Shown here piece after piece: positions 22,902 to 29,207 of a stretch of 38,120 nt of DNA (positions are counted from its first letter, which is position 1; every line of letters begins with the position of its first letter). Below the pieces are notes generated by a model. The model was not told where the DNA came from, searched no databases, and saw only the letters and a list, made by a program, of their open reading frames with translations. This stretch comes from Shinella sp. SUS2. GTDB taxonomy: Bacteria; Pseudomonadota; Alphaproteobacteria; Rhizobiales; Rhizobiaceae. A program made the translations under genes and the position numbers. Location of the stretch: the NCBI RefSeq assembly GCF_001262505.1, contig NZ_KQ410752.1, positions 1 to 38,120 on the forward strand, given 5' to 3'.

Positions 22902-23225
22902 ATGGCCACCACGATCGCAACCCTGACCCAGAAGAACGACGGCATCCTCGAAGGCGTCTTCGCCACCATCCGGGTCAACGCCCCGATCGCCATCGTCCCG
23001 AATGCCCAGAAGTCGAGCGAAGAAGCCCCCGACTTCCGCGTCATCCACCGCAAGACGGGTTTCGAGATCGGCGCCGCGTGGGCCCGCACGGCCCGCCAGA
23101 CCGGCGAGGAATACCTCTCCGTCAAACTGGAAGCCCCCGAGATCGGCGTGATCTTCGGAAACGTAGCCCAGGCTCCGGGCGGCGATCCGACCAAGAAGGT
23201 CATCCTCTGGAACAACCCGAACTGA
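22902..23225 (+). CDS. DUF736-family protein
   Basis: The 107-residue product (MATTIATLTQKNDGILEGVF) matches DUF736, a family almost restricted to alphaproteobacteria and frequent on their plasmids, with unknown function. Typical segments are ATIRVNAPIAIVPN, PDFRVIHRKTGFEIGAAW, EEYLSVKLEAPEIGVIFGNV and a short C-terminal tail. The start follows AAGGAGACAGCACC. A structured leader precedes it and a GNRA-loop hairpin follows at 23238. Confidence 0.9.
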   Translation: MATTIATLTQKNDGILEGVFATIRVNAPIAIVPNAQKSSEEAPDFRVIHRKTGFEIGAAWARTARQTGEEYLSVKLEAPEIGVIFGNVAQAPGGDPTKKVILWNNPN

Positions 23226-23237
23226 ACGATGAGCGAG

Positions 23238-23259
23238 CGGCCCCGAGCAATCGGGGCCG
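23238..23259. terminator. Hairpin after DUF736 gene
   Basis: CGGCCCCGA, loop GCAA, TCGGGGCCG: nine perfect pairs with a GNRA loop, framed by an outer ACGATG/CATCGT pair. No T run follows, so termination would be weak. It may instead protect the 3' end. Confidence 0.5.
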
Positions 23260-23265
23260 GCATCG

Positions 23266-23379
23266 TCAGGCCAGTTCAGCGGCCTTAGCGACAAAGACGC
23301 GAAAACGGGCGTCGAACCGCATCCCCACCTGACGGGTGCCCCACGAGAGGAAGGTCTGTCTGCTCAGAACGCCAATCAT
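23266..23379 (-). CDS. Possible 37-residue protein
   Basis: The minus-strand frame from the ATG at 23379 reads MIGVLSRQTFLSWGTRQVGM, then RFDARFRVFVAKAAELA. The amino-acid mix is protein-like. No good ribosome site precedes it. It may be a real microprotein or the tail of a lost gene. Confidence 0.25.
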   Translation of the reverse strand: MIGVLSRQTFLSWGTRQVGMRFDARFRVFVAKAAELA

Positions 23380-23419
23380 GCCGTGACGCCCGCGCCGCCT
23401 CAAGCACTTCGCGGCACCT

Positions 23420-23463
23420 CCAATTTTCAGCCGCCGCCCTGAAGGGCGCCGTCAGAAAATTGG
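23420..23463. repeat. Inverted repeat CCAATTTTC/GAAAATTGG
   Basis: Nine-base arms (23420-23428, 23455-23463) flank a GC-rich core that itself folds (CGCCCT/AGGGCG). It lies in the 343-base gap between DUF736 and the small gene at 23569. The gap otherwise holds only the possible microprotein and a CCCGG leader stem near 23526. Confidence 0.55.
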
Positions 23464-23568
23464 TTCCTCCGCTCGCCGGCTCCGCCGGTCGCCTGCGGCG
23501 ATCCTTGACCCGGCCCGACCCTCACGACCCCGGGCGTCATCTTTCACATCATCAAGGAGATGACGACG

Positions 23569-23724
23569 ATGACGATGACCCTCGAAAACCACATCGAAGA
23601 ACTGCGCCGCGAAGCGAACCACTGCGACCCCGCCGAGCGCGCTCAGATCGAGGCCGAGCTGGAACAGGCCCGCACCGAACTGGCCGCGCCCATCGCCGCC
23701 GAAGACGCCGAGCCTCCCCACTGA
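23569..23724 (+). CDS. Small coiled-coil protein, 51 residues
   Basis: AAGGAG at 23554 is followed by three in-frame ATGs (23560, 23569, 23575). 23569 has the best spacing. The product MTMTLENHIEELRREANHCD, then AERAQIEAELEQARTELAAP, is a nearly continuous charged helix with heptad-like leucines, ending in an acidic tail. No family is known to me. The terminator begins inside its last codons. Confidence 0.65.
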   Translation: MTMTLENHIEELRREANHCDPAERAQIEAELEQARTELAAPIAAEDAEPPH

Positions 23725-23735
23725 GGGAGGCTTTT
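23711..23735 (+). terminator. Intrinsic terminator overlapping stop codon
   Basis: AGCCTCCC (23711-23718), loop CACTGA containing the stop codon, GGGAGGCT (23725-23732), then TTT. This is a compact plus-strand terminator for the coiled-coil gene. Confidence 0.75.
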
Positions 23736-23817
23736 GCCTTGCACGATGGGGCCGATGCGCCGGATCGACCGGCGCTCCGACCCGAGGCTTCGCCTCACGC
23801 CCGCGTCCCCAATCCCA

Positions 23818-23970
23818 TCATCGACGAACATCACCTCGCGCCAGTGCCTCAACGCGCTTCACCCGGTATCCATGGGCACGCCTCTCTGGCAGCCAGTCGA
23901 GAAACAGCGCGACAGCGTCTTCCTCAATGACGGCGTCTACTTTTTGTTGTGGGGCGGCTTTGGTCGACAT
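23818..23970 (-). CDS. Small SOS-controlled protein, 50 residues
   Basis: From the ATG at 23970 the minus strand reads MSTKAAPQQKVDAVIEEDAV, then ALFLDWLPERRAHGYRVKRV and EALARGDVRR. GAGGTG stands six bases before the start. The protein is small and basic-ended, with a hydrophobic helix (AVALFLDWL). No family is known to me. A LexA box lies 40 bases upstream (24010-24024), so the gene should be induced by DNA damage. In alphaproteobacteria such boxes often head mutagenesis cassettes (imuA-imuB-dnaE2), but none follows here. Confidence 0.6.
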   Translation of the reverse strand: MSTKAAPQQKVDAVIEEDAVALFLDWLPERRAHGYRVKRVEALARGDVRR

Positions 23971-24009
23971 GCGTCACCTCATAGGAATAGTGTCCGCTCG
24001 GTGGGCTTT

Positions 24010-24024
24010 GTTCCTATTGTGTTC
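24010..24024 (-). promoter_or_regulatory. Alphaproteobacterial LexA (SOS) box
   Basis: GTTCCTATTGTGTTC is an exact GTTC-N7-GTTC, the LexA site of alphaproteobacteria. It lies upstream of the minus-strand 50-residue gene. The next plus-strand gene starts 136 bases away and is less likely to be the target. Confidence 0.8.
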
Positions 24025-24077
24025 TCACTTCAGGAGGGGTCAAGGTGAAGCCGGGAGAGGCCCCATTTTCTTCCTGA

Positions 24078-24100
24078 TTAACCTCAATTCATTGGGTTAA
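24078..24100. promoter_or_regulatory. TTAACC/GGTTAA inverted repeat in AT-rich leader
   Basis: This six-base inverted repeat with an 11-base centre sits in the AT-rich stretch between the SOS box and the gene at 24161. It is a possible operator or promoter zone. No clear -35/-10 pair was seen. Confidence 0.35.
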
Positions 24101-24160
24101 CGAGCTGATTGATTTGATCCGATTACGCCGCCGGCCGTATTGAGGGTAGGAGGTGATTTG

Positions 24161-24337
24161 ATGAAGTATGAGATTGGAATGCACATTGTCTATGACGTGC
24201 TGAATAAGGGCGCCCAAGTCGAATTCCGCGGCATGTCGCACTACTTGGCCGGCCCCTTTAAGACCCAAAAGGAAGCGATCGGCGCGGGTGAAGAGCTGTG
24301 CCGTAAGTTGGGCTGGGGAAAATCGGACGGCGCCTGA
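24161..24337 (+). CDS. Unknown small protein, 58 residues, perfect ribosome site
   Basis: TAGGAGGTGATTTG precedes the ATG at 24161. AGGAGGTGAT is the full complement of the 16S tail, which suggests high expression. The product MKYEIGMHIVYDVLNKGAQV, then FRGMSHYLAGPFKTQKEAIG, is a small beta-alpha protein with no recognised motif. It stands alone between the SOS gene and the minus-strand group. Confidence 0.7.
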   Translation: MKYEIGMHIVYDVLNKGAQVEFRGMSHYLAGPFKTQKEAIGAGEELCRKLGWGKSDGA

Positions 24338-24382
24338 GGGGGTATTCGGGGACCGATGTTACTCCGGCCAGTCGGCCCGCCC

Positions 24383-24727
24383 TCATCGATCCCGATGAAC
24401 ATCATGATCCGCGTGGGGGGTAGGCCGCTGACTATAAACCTCGACCGGCTCACGTTCTTTGGGCAAATTCACCACCGCATCTGTCCGGGCGTCGGTATCG
24501 GCTGGGTCACCGGCCGCAGGCGTAGTCCTATTAATCTTGTAGCGGAACGATTCGATTTCCCTGTTCGAAAATCGCCGAGTTTCGCGGAGGGCGCACATTG
24601 CTTCTGCGATTATTTCAGCGTCGCTTGCCGGCTGGCCGCCTTGGCCCGAAGCCCGAACCTTCACTGGAACGATCGCCAGGAGACGCTTCTCCCCGGCGGC
24701 AAAGACATCAATCGACAAATCGCGCAT
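24383..24727 (-). CDS. Unknown protein, 114 residues
   Basis: The minus-strand frame from the ATG at 24727 reads MRDLSIDVFAAGEKRLLAIV, then PASDAEIIAEAMCALRETRR, then a charged, Pro-rich tail (PREREPVEVYSQRP-like). The first 65 residues have good coding character; the tail is weaker. No ribosome site is clear and the frame extends upstream to 24880, so the start is uncertain. It follows the gene at 24813 on the same strand and may be the last gene of that group. Confidence 0.45.
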   Translation of the reverse strand: MRDLSIDVFAAGEKRLLAIVPVKVRASGQGGQPASDAEIIAEAMCALRETRRFSNREIESFRYKINRTTPAAGDPADTDARTDAVVNLPKEREPVEVYSQRPTPHADHDVHRDR

Positions 24728-24812
24728 TCCCGGTCCCACGGTGGTAAGACCCAAAGATACACGTTTTGAGGGCACTGTTGTTTGATCTGCGTCATGGCAA
24801 TACGAGGCGTTC

Positions 24813-25262
24813 CTAGTCCAGCAGATCCACAATCTCCCATCCTTCAGCAGACAACGCGGTCCAGAACCGCCCCTCGGCATCCTCCTCCACGGTTGCCCAG
24901 CCGCGCAGCCGCAGTCGGCGCACAGTGTCTTTCATGGAGGCGGGGATATCGTTGTAGGACCGCGGCCTTTCAGCGAGGAGGCACATTGCAAGGAATTGCG
25001 GTCCAGTAAGGCGAACGACCGGCTTGCTGGAGATGTACCTGGCCGCCCGTACCTGACGCCCTTGGGCGGTGATCGCAATCTTGATCTTCTTTCGGGGCTC
25101 AACGCGCATTTCGACGAAACCGAGTTTCTCCAATTCCTGATACGCCACCAAGTCCGGGTAGGCGAGTCTGTCCATATGGACGTCGTCGCTGGAGGCCAAG
25201 CGATCGATGAGGTCAATCTGGGCTGGCGTGAGGCGGTAGATGAGGATGGGCTTGGCGGACAT
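24813..25262 (-). CDS. Winged-helix-like protein, 149 residues
   Basis: The product MSAKPILIYRLTPAQIDLID has two similar halves, each helix-helix-strand: LAYPDLVAYQELEKLGFVEM..KIAITAQGRQVRAA and then SMKDTVRRLRLRGWATVEEDAEGRFWTALSAEGWEIV (cited in part). The pattern of a short helix, a recognition-like helix and a beta wing ending TAQG or SAEG resembles tandem winged-helix units of MarR-like proteins. A DNA-binding role is inferred. It is the third gene of an apparent minus-strand operon beginning at 25785. Confidence 0.65.
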   Translation of the reverse strand: MSAKPILIYRLTPAQIDLIDRLASSDDVHMDRLAYPDLVAYQELEKLGFVEMRVEPRKKIKIAITAQGRQVRAARYISSKPVVRLTGPQFLAMCLLAERPRSYNDIPASMKDTVRRLRLRGWATVEEDAEGRFWTALSAEGWEIVDLLD

Positions 25263-25292
25263 GATTTACCTGGGATATCGAGGGGCGGCGCC

Positions 25293-25517
25293 TCATTTCC
25301 GCAAGACGGTTGCTTGATCGCCCGTCACGTAACGCTTCCCGTCCTTGTCGCCATCCCACGGATCACCGAACCCTTTCGGGTGTGGCGGCTTCGAACCGGT
25401 GGCCAGGGCGTCGCGTACCGCGGATCGCTCGCGGCGATGTTCGCGCTTCTTGAACGCCTTGTCGCTGTCTGCGGTCGTGATGCCGGTGATGGGGACTTTC
25501 TTACGTGACCTGGTCAT
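25293..25517 (-). CDS. Conserved small basic protein, 74 residues
   Basis: The product MTRSRKKVPITGITTADSDK, then AFKKREHRRERSAVRDAL, is very basic in its first half and ends FGDPWDGDKDGKRYVTGDQA..LRK. I recall similar unnamed proteins (MTRSRKKTPI..GxTTADSEK, ending W..KDGKRY) in many Gram-negative genomes, so it is conserved but of unknown role. The start at 25517 lies 10 bases after the membrane protein gene, so they are co-transcribed. Confidence 0.7.
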   Translation of the reverse strand: MTRSRKKVPITGITTADSDKAFKKREHRRERSAVRDALATGSKPPHPKGFGDPWDGDKDGKRYVTGDQATVLRK

Positions 25518-25527
25518 TGGACGAGAA

Positions 25528-25785
25528 TCACCGAGCATCACTGCGCTGGCGGGAACTTCCCATCGCCCGGAAGATTGACCAGATAACAAGTCCGACGCCG
25601 ATCAAGAACGGAACCCAAGCCATTAGCGTTGGGACAGCGGCGTTATGAAAGCAGCCATCGATGCCGACGTAATCCATGTTGAAGCAATATCTGACAGGCG
25701 TTTCGTTCGGGAAGTCATAGGTCCGTGTGTAGAAGCCATTAGCCATGAGTAGCAGCCCGACTGCGAGAACGATCCATTTAGCCAT
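25528..25785 (-). CDS. Small membrane protein, 85 residues
   Basis: The start is taken at 25785 (MAKWIVLAVGLLLMANGFYT). Residues 3-17 form one membrane helix, and residues about 57-76 (TLMAWVPFLIGVGLVIWSIF) a second. A loop with two cysteines (RYCFNMDYVGIDGCF) lies between them, possibly disulphide-linked outside the cytoplasmic membrane. The C-terminus is short and basic. It heads the apparent minus-strand operon 25785-24813. Confidence 0.65.
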   Translation of the reverse strand: MAKWIVLAVGLLLMANGFYTRTYDFPNETPVRYCFNMDYVGIDGCFHNAAVPTLMAWVPFLIGVGLVIWSIFRAMGSSRQRSDAR

Positions 25786-25963
25786 GAAAGCCTCCCAAGC
25801 AACGCGTGCTGAGTGTCGCACCGCGATGCAGGGTTGTCGAGGGATGTCCCCAAAACTGGGGGGACCTCGTGACGCAATTTTGAGTTATGATGGGAAATCA
25901 AGGGGATGGCGCAAACAGGTTCGGGAGTGGAGGGGCGGCGAGTGCGTAGAGGGCGGTGGCCCC

Positions 25964-25988
25964 CAAATTGCCAATACTTGGCAATTTG
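25964..25988. promoter_or_regulatory. 25-bp perfect palindrome, operator-like
   Basis: CAAATTGCCAA, TAC, TTGGCAATTTG: eleven-base perfect arms. It lies 179 bases upstream of the membrane-protein operon and downstream of the terminator of the next gene. The symmetric TTGCCAA-N3-TTGGCAA form suits a dimeric regulator. Confidence 0.55.
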
Positions 25989-26050
25989 TCTCCGATCTCT
26001 CTAGCGATGCGCATGGACCTCCCACCGTGGGAAGTTTGTCACGGCCTCAC

Positions 26051-26086
26051 AAACACAAAACCGCCCGTCTCTTACGGGGCGGGCGG
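26051..26086 (-). terminator. Minus-strand intrinsic terminator
   Basis: Read on the minus strand: CCGCCCG, a 12-base loop, CGGGCGG, then TTTTGTGTTT. It should end transcription from the gene at 26279-26758. Confidence 0.65.
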
Positions 26087-26278
26087 CTGAGCCGGCGGAT
26101 GTTTCAAGGTTTTCGCATGGCGATCGGCCGGCCAAAGACCGTGCGGGAGCGCCCCTGCTGGTGTGGTCGCAGGTGGTGCTGGTCGCTCCCCGGTGTCTAC
26201 GAATAAAGGGCCGGGGCAGCTACAAAGCGCCACCGGCAAAGGCCGGCCGGAACATGCGGAAACGGCTGGCAGGAAATT

Positions 26279-26758
26279 TTAGTTGGGTCGATCGATCTTG
26301 GTGTAGTAGCCAGCCCGCAATTGGAGCAGATCGCCATAAATCGTTTCGACGATGCCGAACCCTTCAGCGATCGCCTTGCGGATCCGGAATGCGCCGAGGT
26401 CGTGCAGTACGGCCTGCAGCATCAGGGTCTCGAGGTTCAGCACACCGCCCTTGTCGCTCTCGACGAGGTAGGCGAGCACACGCAGCTTATCGGCAAGCTC
26501 ACTGGACTTAGTGACCGGCGCGACGGCGAGCGCCTCCACGACGGCCGTATGTGCGTTGTTGATGCCGTCCATAGCCTCATCGGGCATGGGCTGCAGTTCG
26601 AGCATGATGGGCTGCAGTTGTTCAGCGAGAGCTGCCATGCGTGGAATCTCGGTGGCGCCGGCCCGGTCATAGGGGAAGTGCGGCGGTTGTCTTCTCGGAC
26701 GCAACCTGCGCGGTTCGAGCCTTCTGTCCGTAGTTGTGTCGTGCGTCGTGGTGGCCAT
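26279..26758 (-). CDS. Unknown protein, 159 residues, divergent from XRE gene
   Basis: The product begins with a basic, low-complexity tail (MATTTHDTTTDRRLEPRRLR) and is then helical: RMAALAEQLQPIMLELQPMP, SSELADKLRVLAYLVESDKG and LNLETLMLQAVLHDLGAFRI. No membrane segment or catalytic motif is seen. It is transcribed divergently from an XRE regulator across a 77-base promoter region with an inverted repeat, so the regulator probably controls it. A downstream terminator is present. Confidence 0.65.
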   Translation of the reverse strand: MATTTHDTTTDRRLEPRRLRPRRQPPHFPYDRAGATEIPRMAALAEQLQPIMLELQPMPDEAMDGINNAHTAVVEALAVAPVTKSSELADKLRVLAYLVESDKGGVLNLETLMLQAVLHDLGAFRIRKAIAEGFGIVETIYGDLLQLRAGYYTKIDRPN

Positions 26759-26789
26759 TGCTGGTGGTCCTTCCTGTTGCGTTTGTCGT

Positions 26790-26812
26790 ACTGTGTTTGT
26801 ACAGTGTTAACA
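26790..26812. promoter_or_regulatory. Divergent promoter/operator of XRE gene
   Basis: ACTGT-GTTTGT-ACAGT (26790-26805) followed by the palindrome TGTTAACA (26805-26812). On the plus strand TTGTCG (26784) and TTAACA (26807) are 17 bases apart and could be -35 and -10 boxes, with the inverted repeat lying between them, as expected for self-repression. Confidence 0.5.
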
Positions 26813-26835
26813 TTGATTGCGACGAGGTACAAAAA

Positions 26836-27099
26836 ATGATGCGCGCAACTACCATGAAGATGGCGCGGGCTGGCCTTGGGTGGGGCGTTCGGGAGCTAGC
26901 AGAGCGGGCCGGAGTTACCGCAAACACGATCACCCGGATCGAAAACGGCGCCGACGCAAAAAAATCTACAATGGATGCTATTCAGGCGGCACTTGAGCAA
27001 GGTGCTCCGGACGAGAACGGCCGGTGGCGGTTCGCGGAGTTCATCTCTCCGGACGGGGTTCGTATTGTAGAGGGCGGTGTTGCGCCACCGGACGAGTGA
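26836..27099 (+). CDS. XRE-family transcriptional regulator
   Basis: The 87-residue product (MMRATTMKMARAGLGWGVRE) carries a helix-turn-helix at residues 16-38 (GVRELAERAGVTANTITRIENG), the standard XRE recognition unit, and continues with a short C-terminal strand (VRIVEGGVAPP). Single-domain XRE proteins of this exact layout are common in rhizobial accessory DNA. GAGGT precedes the double ATG at 26836/26839. The ligand or partner is unknown. Confidence 0.85.
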   Translation: MMRATTMKMARAGLGWGVRELAERAGVTANTITRIENGADAKKSTMDAIQAALEQGAPDENGRWRFAEFISPDGVRIVEGGVAPPDE

Positions 27100-27198
27100 C
27101 GGCTACCGCCTCTTCCCAAGGAGCAATTCCGCAGCCGGCACAAGGTCGGCGGCTATCGGGTCGGCCCATTCCCGCGCCAACCCTAAACTCCCAATGCG

Positions 27199-27399
27199 TC
27201 AGCCCACGAGGGGCTGACAGCGTTTCCAAAGGTGCTCAGCGTCGCCCGGCTCTTCCTGAAAGAGCCGGATGACAGTAAGAGCAACCGCATCGAGGTCGCG
27301 GTCCATATTCTTTTTCAAGCGCGCAATTACATCTCGCATGATCGCGAGATCGTCGGGTTCGAATATTCCTGCCTGAGATAAGGTTTTTGGGAGATCCAT
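27199..27399 (-). CDS. Unknown small helical protein, 66 residues
   Basis: The ATG at 27399 follows AAAGGGAGTTCGCT, a good ribosome site. The product MDLPKTLSQAGIFEPDDLAI, then MRDVIARLKKNMDRDLDAVA and VIRLFQEEPGDAEHLWKRCQ, is wholly helical and amphipathic. A GTCAGCCC/GGGCTGAC hairpin (27198-27218) overlaps its stop. No family known to me. Confidence 0.6.
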   Translation of the reverse strand: MDLPKTLSQAGIFEPDDLAIMRDVIARLKKNMDRDLDAVALTVIRLFQEEPGDAEHLWKRCQPLVG

Positions 27400-27570
27400 A
27401 GCGAACTCCCTTTCTCGTTCGGGGCGAAAGGTGCCACCTCACAGCCGACAGCGCCCTGATAATCGGCTGCCAGTACGAGGAAGTGTGCTCTCGCAATGCG
27501 ACAATTGCAAGTCGAGCGGATCATCTAGCGCTTCTCTTATTTAGGTCGTTCTTATTCGTCTCGGCCGCGC

Positions 27571-27595
27571 GGAACCTTTGATCCGGATCGCAGTT
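27571..27595 (+). promoter_or_regulatory. EcfG-like promoter of DUF982 gene
   Basis: GGAAC, 16 bases, AGTT; the EcfG (general stress sigma) consensus is GGAAC-N16/17-CGTT, so one base deviates. It lies 90 bases before the DUF982 start. Confidence 0.5.
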
Positions 27596-27684
27596 CGTAC
27601 GGCAGCCAACGGCACCCTTGAAAAATCCGCACGCGATTTCGATATCGTTCGGCGCCAGGGTAGCATTTGGAAGGAGGATTATCG

Positions 27685-27987
27685 ATGCTGGCAGAAATCT
27701 ACTTTGCGACCCCTATCTCCGTCACGTTCACGAATGGGACGAGCCGTTTGTTCCAAGGCGTCCATGACGCTCTCGACTTCCTAGAAAATGAATGGCCACT
27801 ACGCTCCGGCGATCGCTACAAGCGTGCCTGTGAAAGATGCCGTGCCGCCCTCCAGTTCCGGACGCCGGCGACGGTTGCACGCGAGGCATTCGTCTCGGCG
27901 TGCCTTGAGGCAGGAATGCCCGTACAGGCGCTTTCGCCTCTTTGGCACCGCTCCGGCCCCTCTACGCCGCCATTAATGAATGCTTGA
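27685..27987 (+). CDS. DUF982-family protein
   Basis: AAGGAGGATTATCG before the ATG at 27685 is a near-perfect ribosome site. The 100-residue product contains the DUF982 core: VTFTNGTSRLFQGVHDALDF, then ENEWPLRSGDRYKRACERCR, then TPATVAREAFVSACLEAGMP. DUF982 is a rhizobial family of unknown biochemistry, often in many copies and linked to stress or accessory DNA. An EcfG-like promoter upstream suggests general-stress control. Confidence 0.88.
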   Translation: MLAEIYFATPISVTFTNGTSRLFQGVHDALDFLENEWPLRSGDRYKRACERCRAALQFRTPATVAREAFVSACLEAGMPVQALSPLWHRSGPSTPPLMNA

Positions 27988-27991
27988 TCAG

Positions 27992-28016
27992 GGATCAATT
28001 CCGCCGGCTGCGCGTT
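27992..28016 (+). promoter_or_regulatory. EcfG-like promoter of CsbD gene
   Basis: GGATC, 16 bases, CGTT, one base from consensus, 36 bases before the CsbD start. Confidence 0.55.
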
Positions 28017-28051
28017 TCCTATCCATCACTATCCTAAACGAGGAGAGCAAG

Positions 28052-28255
28052 ATGGACTGGAACCGTGTCGAAGGAAACTGGAAGCAGGTCAAGGGCAAGA
28101 TCAAGGAGCAGTGGGGTAAACTCACTGACGACGATCTGGACGTCATCGAAGGTAAGCGCGACCAGCTCGAGGGCAAGATCCAGGAGCGCTACGGCTACGA
28201 AAAGGATCGTGCGACGCGGGACGTTGACGACTGGTATAATCGCCAGACCTGGTAA
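28052..28255 (+). CDS. CsbD-family stress protein
   Basis: The 67-residue product MDWNRVEGNWKQVKGKIKEQ, then WGKLTDDDLDVIEGKRDQLE and GKIQERYGYEKDRATRDVDD, is a textbook CsbD: a highly charged helical bundle induced by general stress in many bacteria, with no known enzyme activity. CGAGGAGAGCAAG gives the ribosome site. In alphaproteobacteria such genes are common members of the EcfG regulon, in line with the promoter at 27992. Confidence 0.92.
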   Translation: MDWNRVEGNWKQVKGKIKEQWGKLTDDDLDVIEGKRDQLEGKIQERYGYEKDRATRDVDDWYNRQTW

Positions 28256-28267
28256 GTCGCATTGAGA

Positions 28268-28295
28268 GGGCCGCCCGGCAGCTGTTGGGCGGCCC
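28268..28295. terminator. Hairpin between convergent genes
   Basis: GGGCCGCCC, ten-base loop, GGGCGGCCC, between the stop of CsbD (+) and the stop of the 61-residue gene (-). The stem is strong but no T run follows on either strand; it probably ends or shields both transcripts. Confidence 0.6.
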
Positions 28296-28302
28296 CATCT
28301 AC

Positions 28303-28488
28303 TTACCGCTGCTTCTCGCCAGCACTCTTGCCGTCAGAGCTCCTGGAGCGCTCCTCAACGCGATCCGCGCCCTTTGCGAGCTCCGATCCCTTTTCAGCTT
28401 CAACCTCGCGCTCTTCGGCTCGTGCGGCCTTGTGGAGGCCACGGGCGCCTTCCTTGCCCTTCTCCGTCGGTGCGTTCTCAATTGCCAT
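28303..28488 (-). CDS. Highly charged small stress-type protein, 61 residues
   Basis: The ATG at 28488 follows CAGGAGGACGCACA, a strong ribosome site. The product MAIENAPTEKGKEGARGLHK, then AARAEEREVEAEKGSELAKG and ERSRSSDGKSAGEKQR, is almost entirely charged or small residues and should be intrinsically disordered, like hydrophilin-type protectants. A consensus EcfG promoter (28539-28515) drives it. Function is inferred from composition and promoter only. Confidence 0.75.
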   Translation of the reverse strand: MAIENAPTEKGKEGARGLHKAARAEEREVEAEKGSELAKGADRVEERSRSSDGKSAGEKQR

Positions 28489-28514
28489 TGTGCGTCCTCC
28501 TGTGGGGCATGAGG

Positions 28515-28539
28515 AACGACTACGGATCGCGGTGGTTCC
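28515..28539 (-). promoter_or_regulatory. EcfG consensus promoter (minus strand)
   Basis: GGAAC, 16 bases, CGTT on the minus strand, an exact match to the general-stress sigma consensus, 27 bases before the charged protein's start. Confidence 0.75.
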
Positions 28540-28547
28540 AGTCGACG

Positions 28548-28573
28548 GGAACAAGAACGGCGGCGGGCACGTT
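28548..28573 (+). promoter_or_regulatory. EcfG consensus promoter (plus strand)
   Basis: GGAAC, 17 bases, CGTT, an exact consensus match, 28 bases before the 24-residue membrane peptide. It is back to back with the minus-strand promoter, eight bases apart. Confidence 0.75.
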
Positions 28574-28601
28574 TGACCCCGAACAGAAAAGGAGACGCAT
28601 T

Positions 28602-28676
28602 ATGAATAATATTATTTATCTTGTCGGTCTGGTCGTAGTCGTGATCGCCGTCCTGTCCTTCTTTGGGCTCGGCTGA
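28602..28676 (+). CDS. 24-residue membrane peptide
   Basis: AAAAGGAGACGCATT precedes the ATG at 28602. The product MNNIIYLVGLVVVVIAVLSF plus FGLG is a single membrane helix with almost no ends. Small peptides of this kind are recurrent in rhizobia beside stress genes. A consensus EcfG promoter precedes it, and DUF2934 starts two bases after its stop. It probably acts in the inner membrane under stress; the role is unknown. Confidence 0.8.
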   Translation: MNNIIYLVGLVVVVIAVLSFFGLG

Positions 28677-28678
28677 TC

Positions 28679-28876
28679 ATGGACGACGAACGCGAGAGAC
28701 GCATCAAGGAGCGAGCCTTCGAACTCTGGCAGTGCGAAGGGTCGTTGGATGGCCGATCGCTTGGGCACTGGCTCCAGGCAGAACGGGAGATACAAGAAAA
28801 GTACGAAGCGGGAGAGGCGAGCCGAGATCAGGTTGATGTCGTCGGCCTAGCTGCTGCGGCGAAGCGGACGCATTGA
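28679..28876 (+). CDS. DUF2934-family protein
   Basis: The 65-residue product MDDERERRIKERAFELWQCE, then GSLDGRSLGHWLQAEREIQE, matches DUF2934, whose hallmark is RIRxRAYxLWExEGRPxGxxxxHWxxAExEI. The family is small, soluble, common in alphaproteobacteria and of unknown function. It starts two bases after the membrane peptide's stop and should share its EcfG promoter. Confidence 0.88.
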   Translation: MDDERERRIKERAFELWQCEGSLDGRSLGHWLQAEREIQEKYEAGEASRDQVDVVGLAAAAKRTH

Positions 28877-29040
28877 GTTCGACTCCACATTCAGATGTAG
28901 CGGACTTCAAAAGCGGGGAGGATTTCTGGCGAAGAAAGCCCCTCTCATCGGATTGCTCAATGATAACAGGCGCTTATCTTCTAAAGTGGCTCCCCCGAGC
29001 CGGCCCGGCCTTCGGTGATGCTCACTCTAGCGGGGCGAAA

Positions 29041-29059
29041 CGGCCGGATCGACCGGCCG
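29041..29059. repeat. Hairpin CGGCCGG/CCGGCCG
   Basis: Seven-pair stem with a five-base loop in the 331-base gap between DUF2934 and the membrane protein. No gene was seen in the gap. Confidence 0.5.
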
Positions 29060-29207
29060 CCTCGCCGCAAGGGGTTGTCCCTCACGCTCCCCGCCGATCT
29101 TTGCTTGCCGCGCCCTTCCAGCGTGAGGATGTCGGCATGATGAGATCGAAGACCAACCCATCGACGAAGCGAGTGCACAGGCTGCGAAAAGTAACCCGCT
29201 GCTTCGT

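Larger units (their letters stand above)
25786..26278. other. Intergenic stretch with palindrome and terminator
   Basis: This 493-base gap between two minus-strand genes contains the 25-bp palindrome (25964-25988) and the minus-strand terminator (26051-26086). A plus-strand frame across 25745-26206 has no ribosome site and poor coding character. Otherwise nothing was recognised. Confidence 0.5.

Noticed and set aside
22469..23263. 264-codon minus-strand frame opposite DUF736
   Set aside because: It lies opposite a certain gene and runs through the large inverted repeat; no start signals.
25745..26206. 153-codon plus-strand frame
   Set aside because: It crosses an operator-like palindrome and a minus-strand terminator and has poor coding character.
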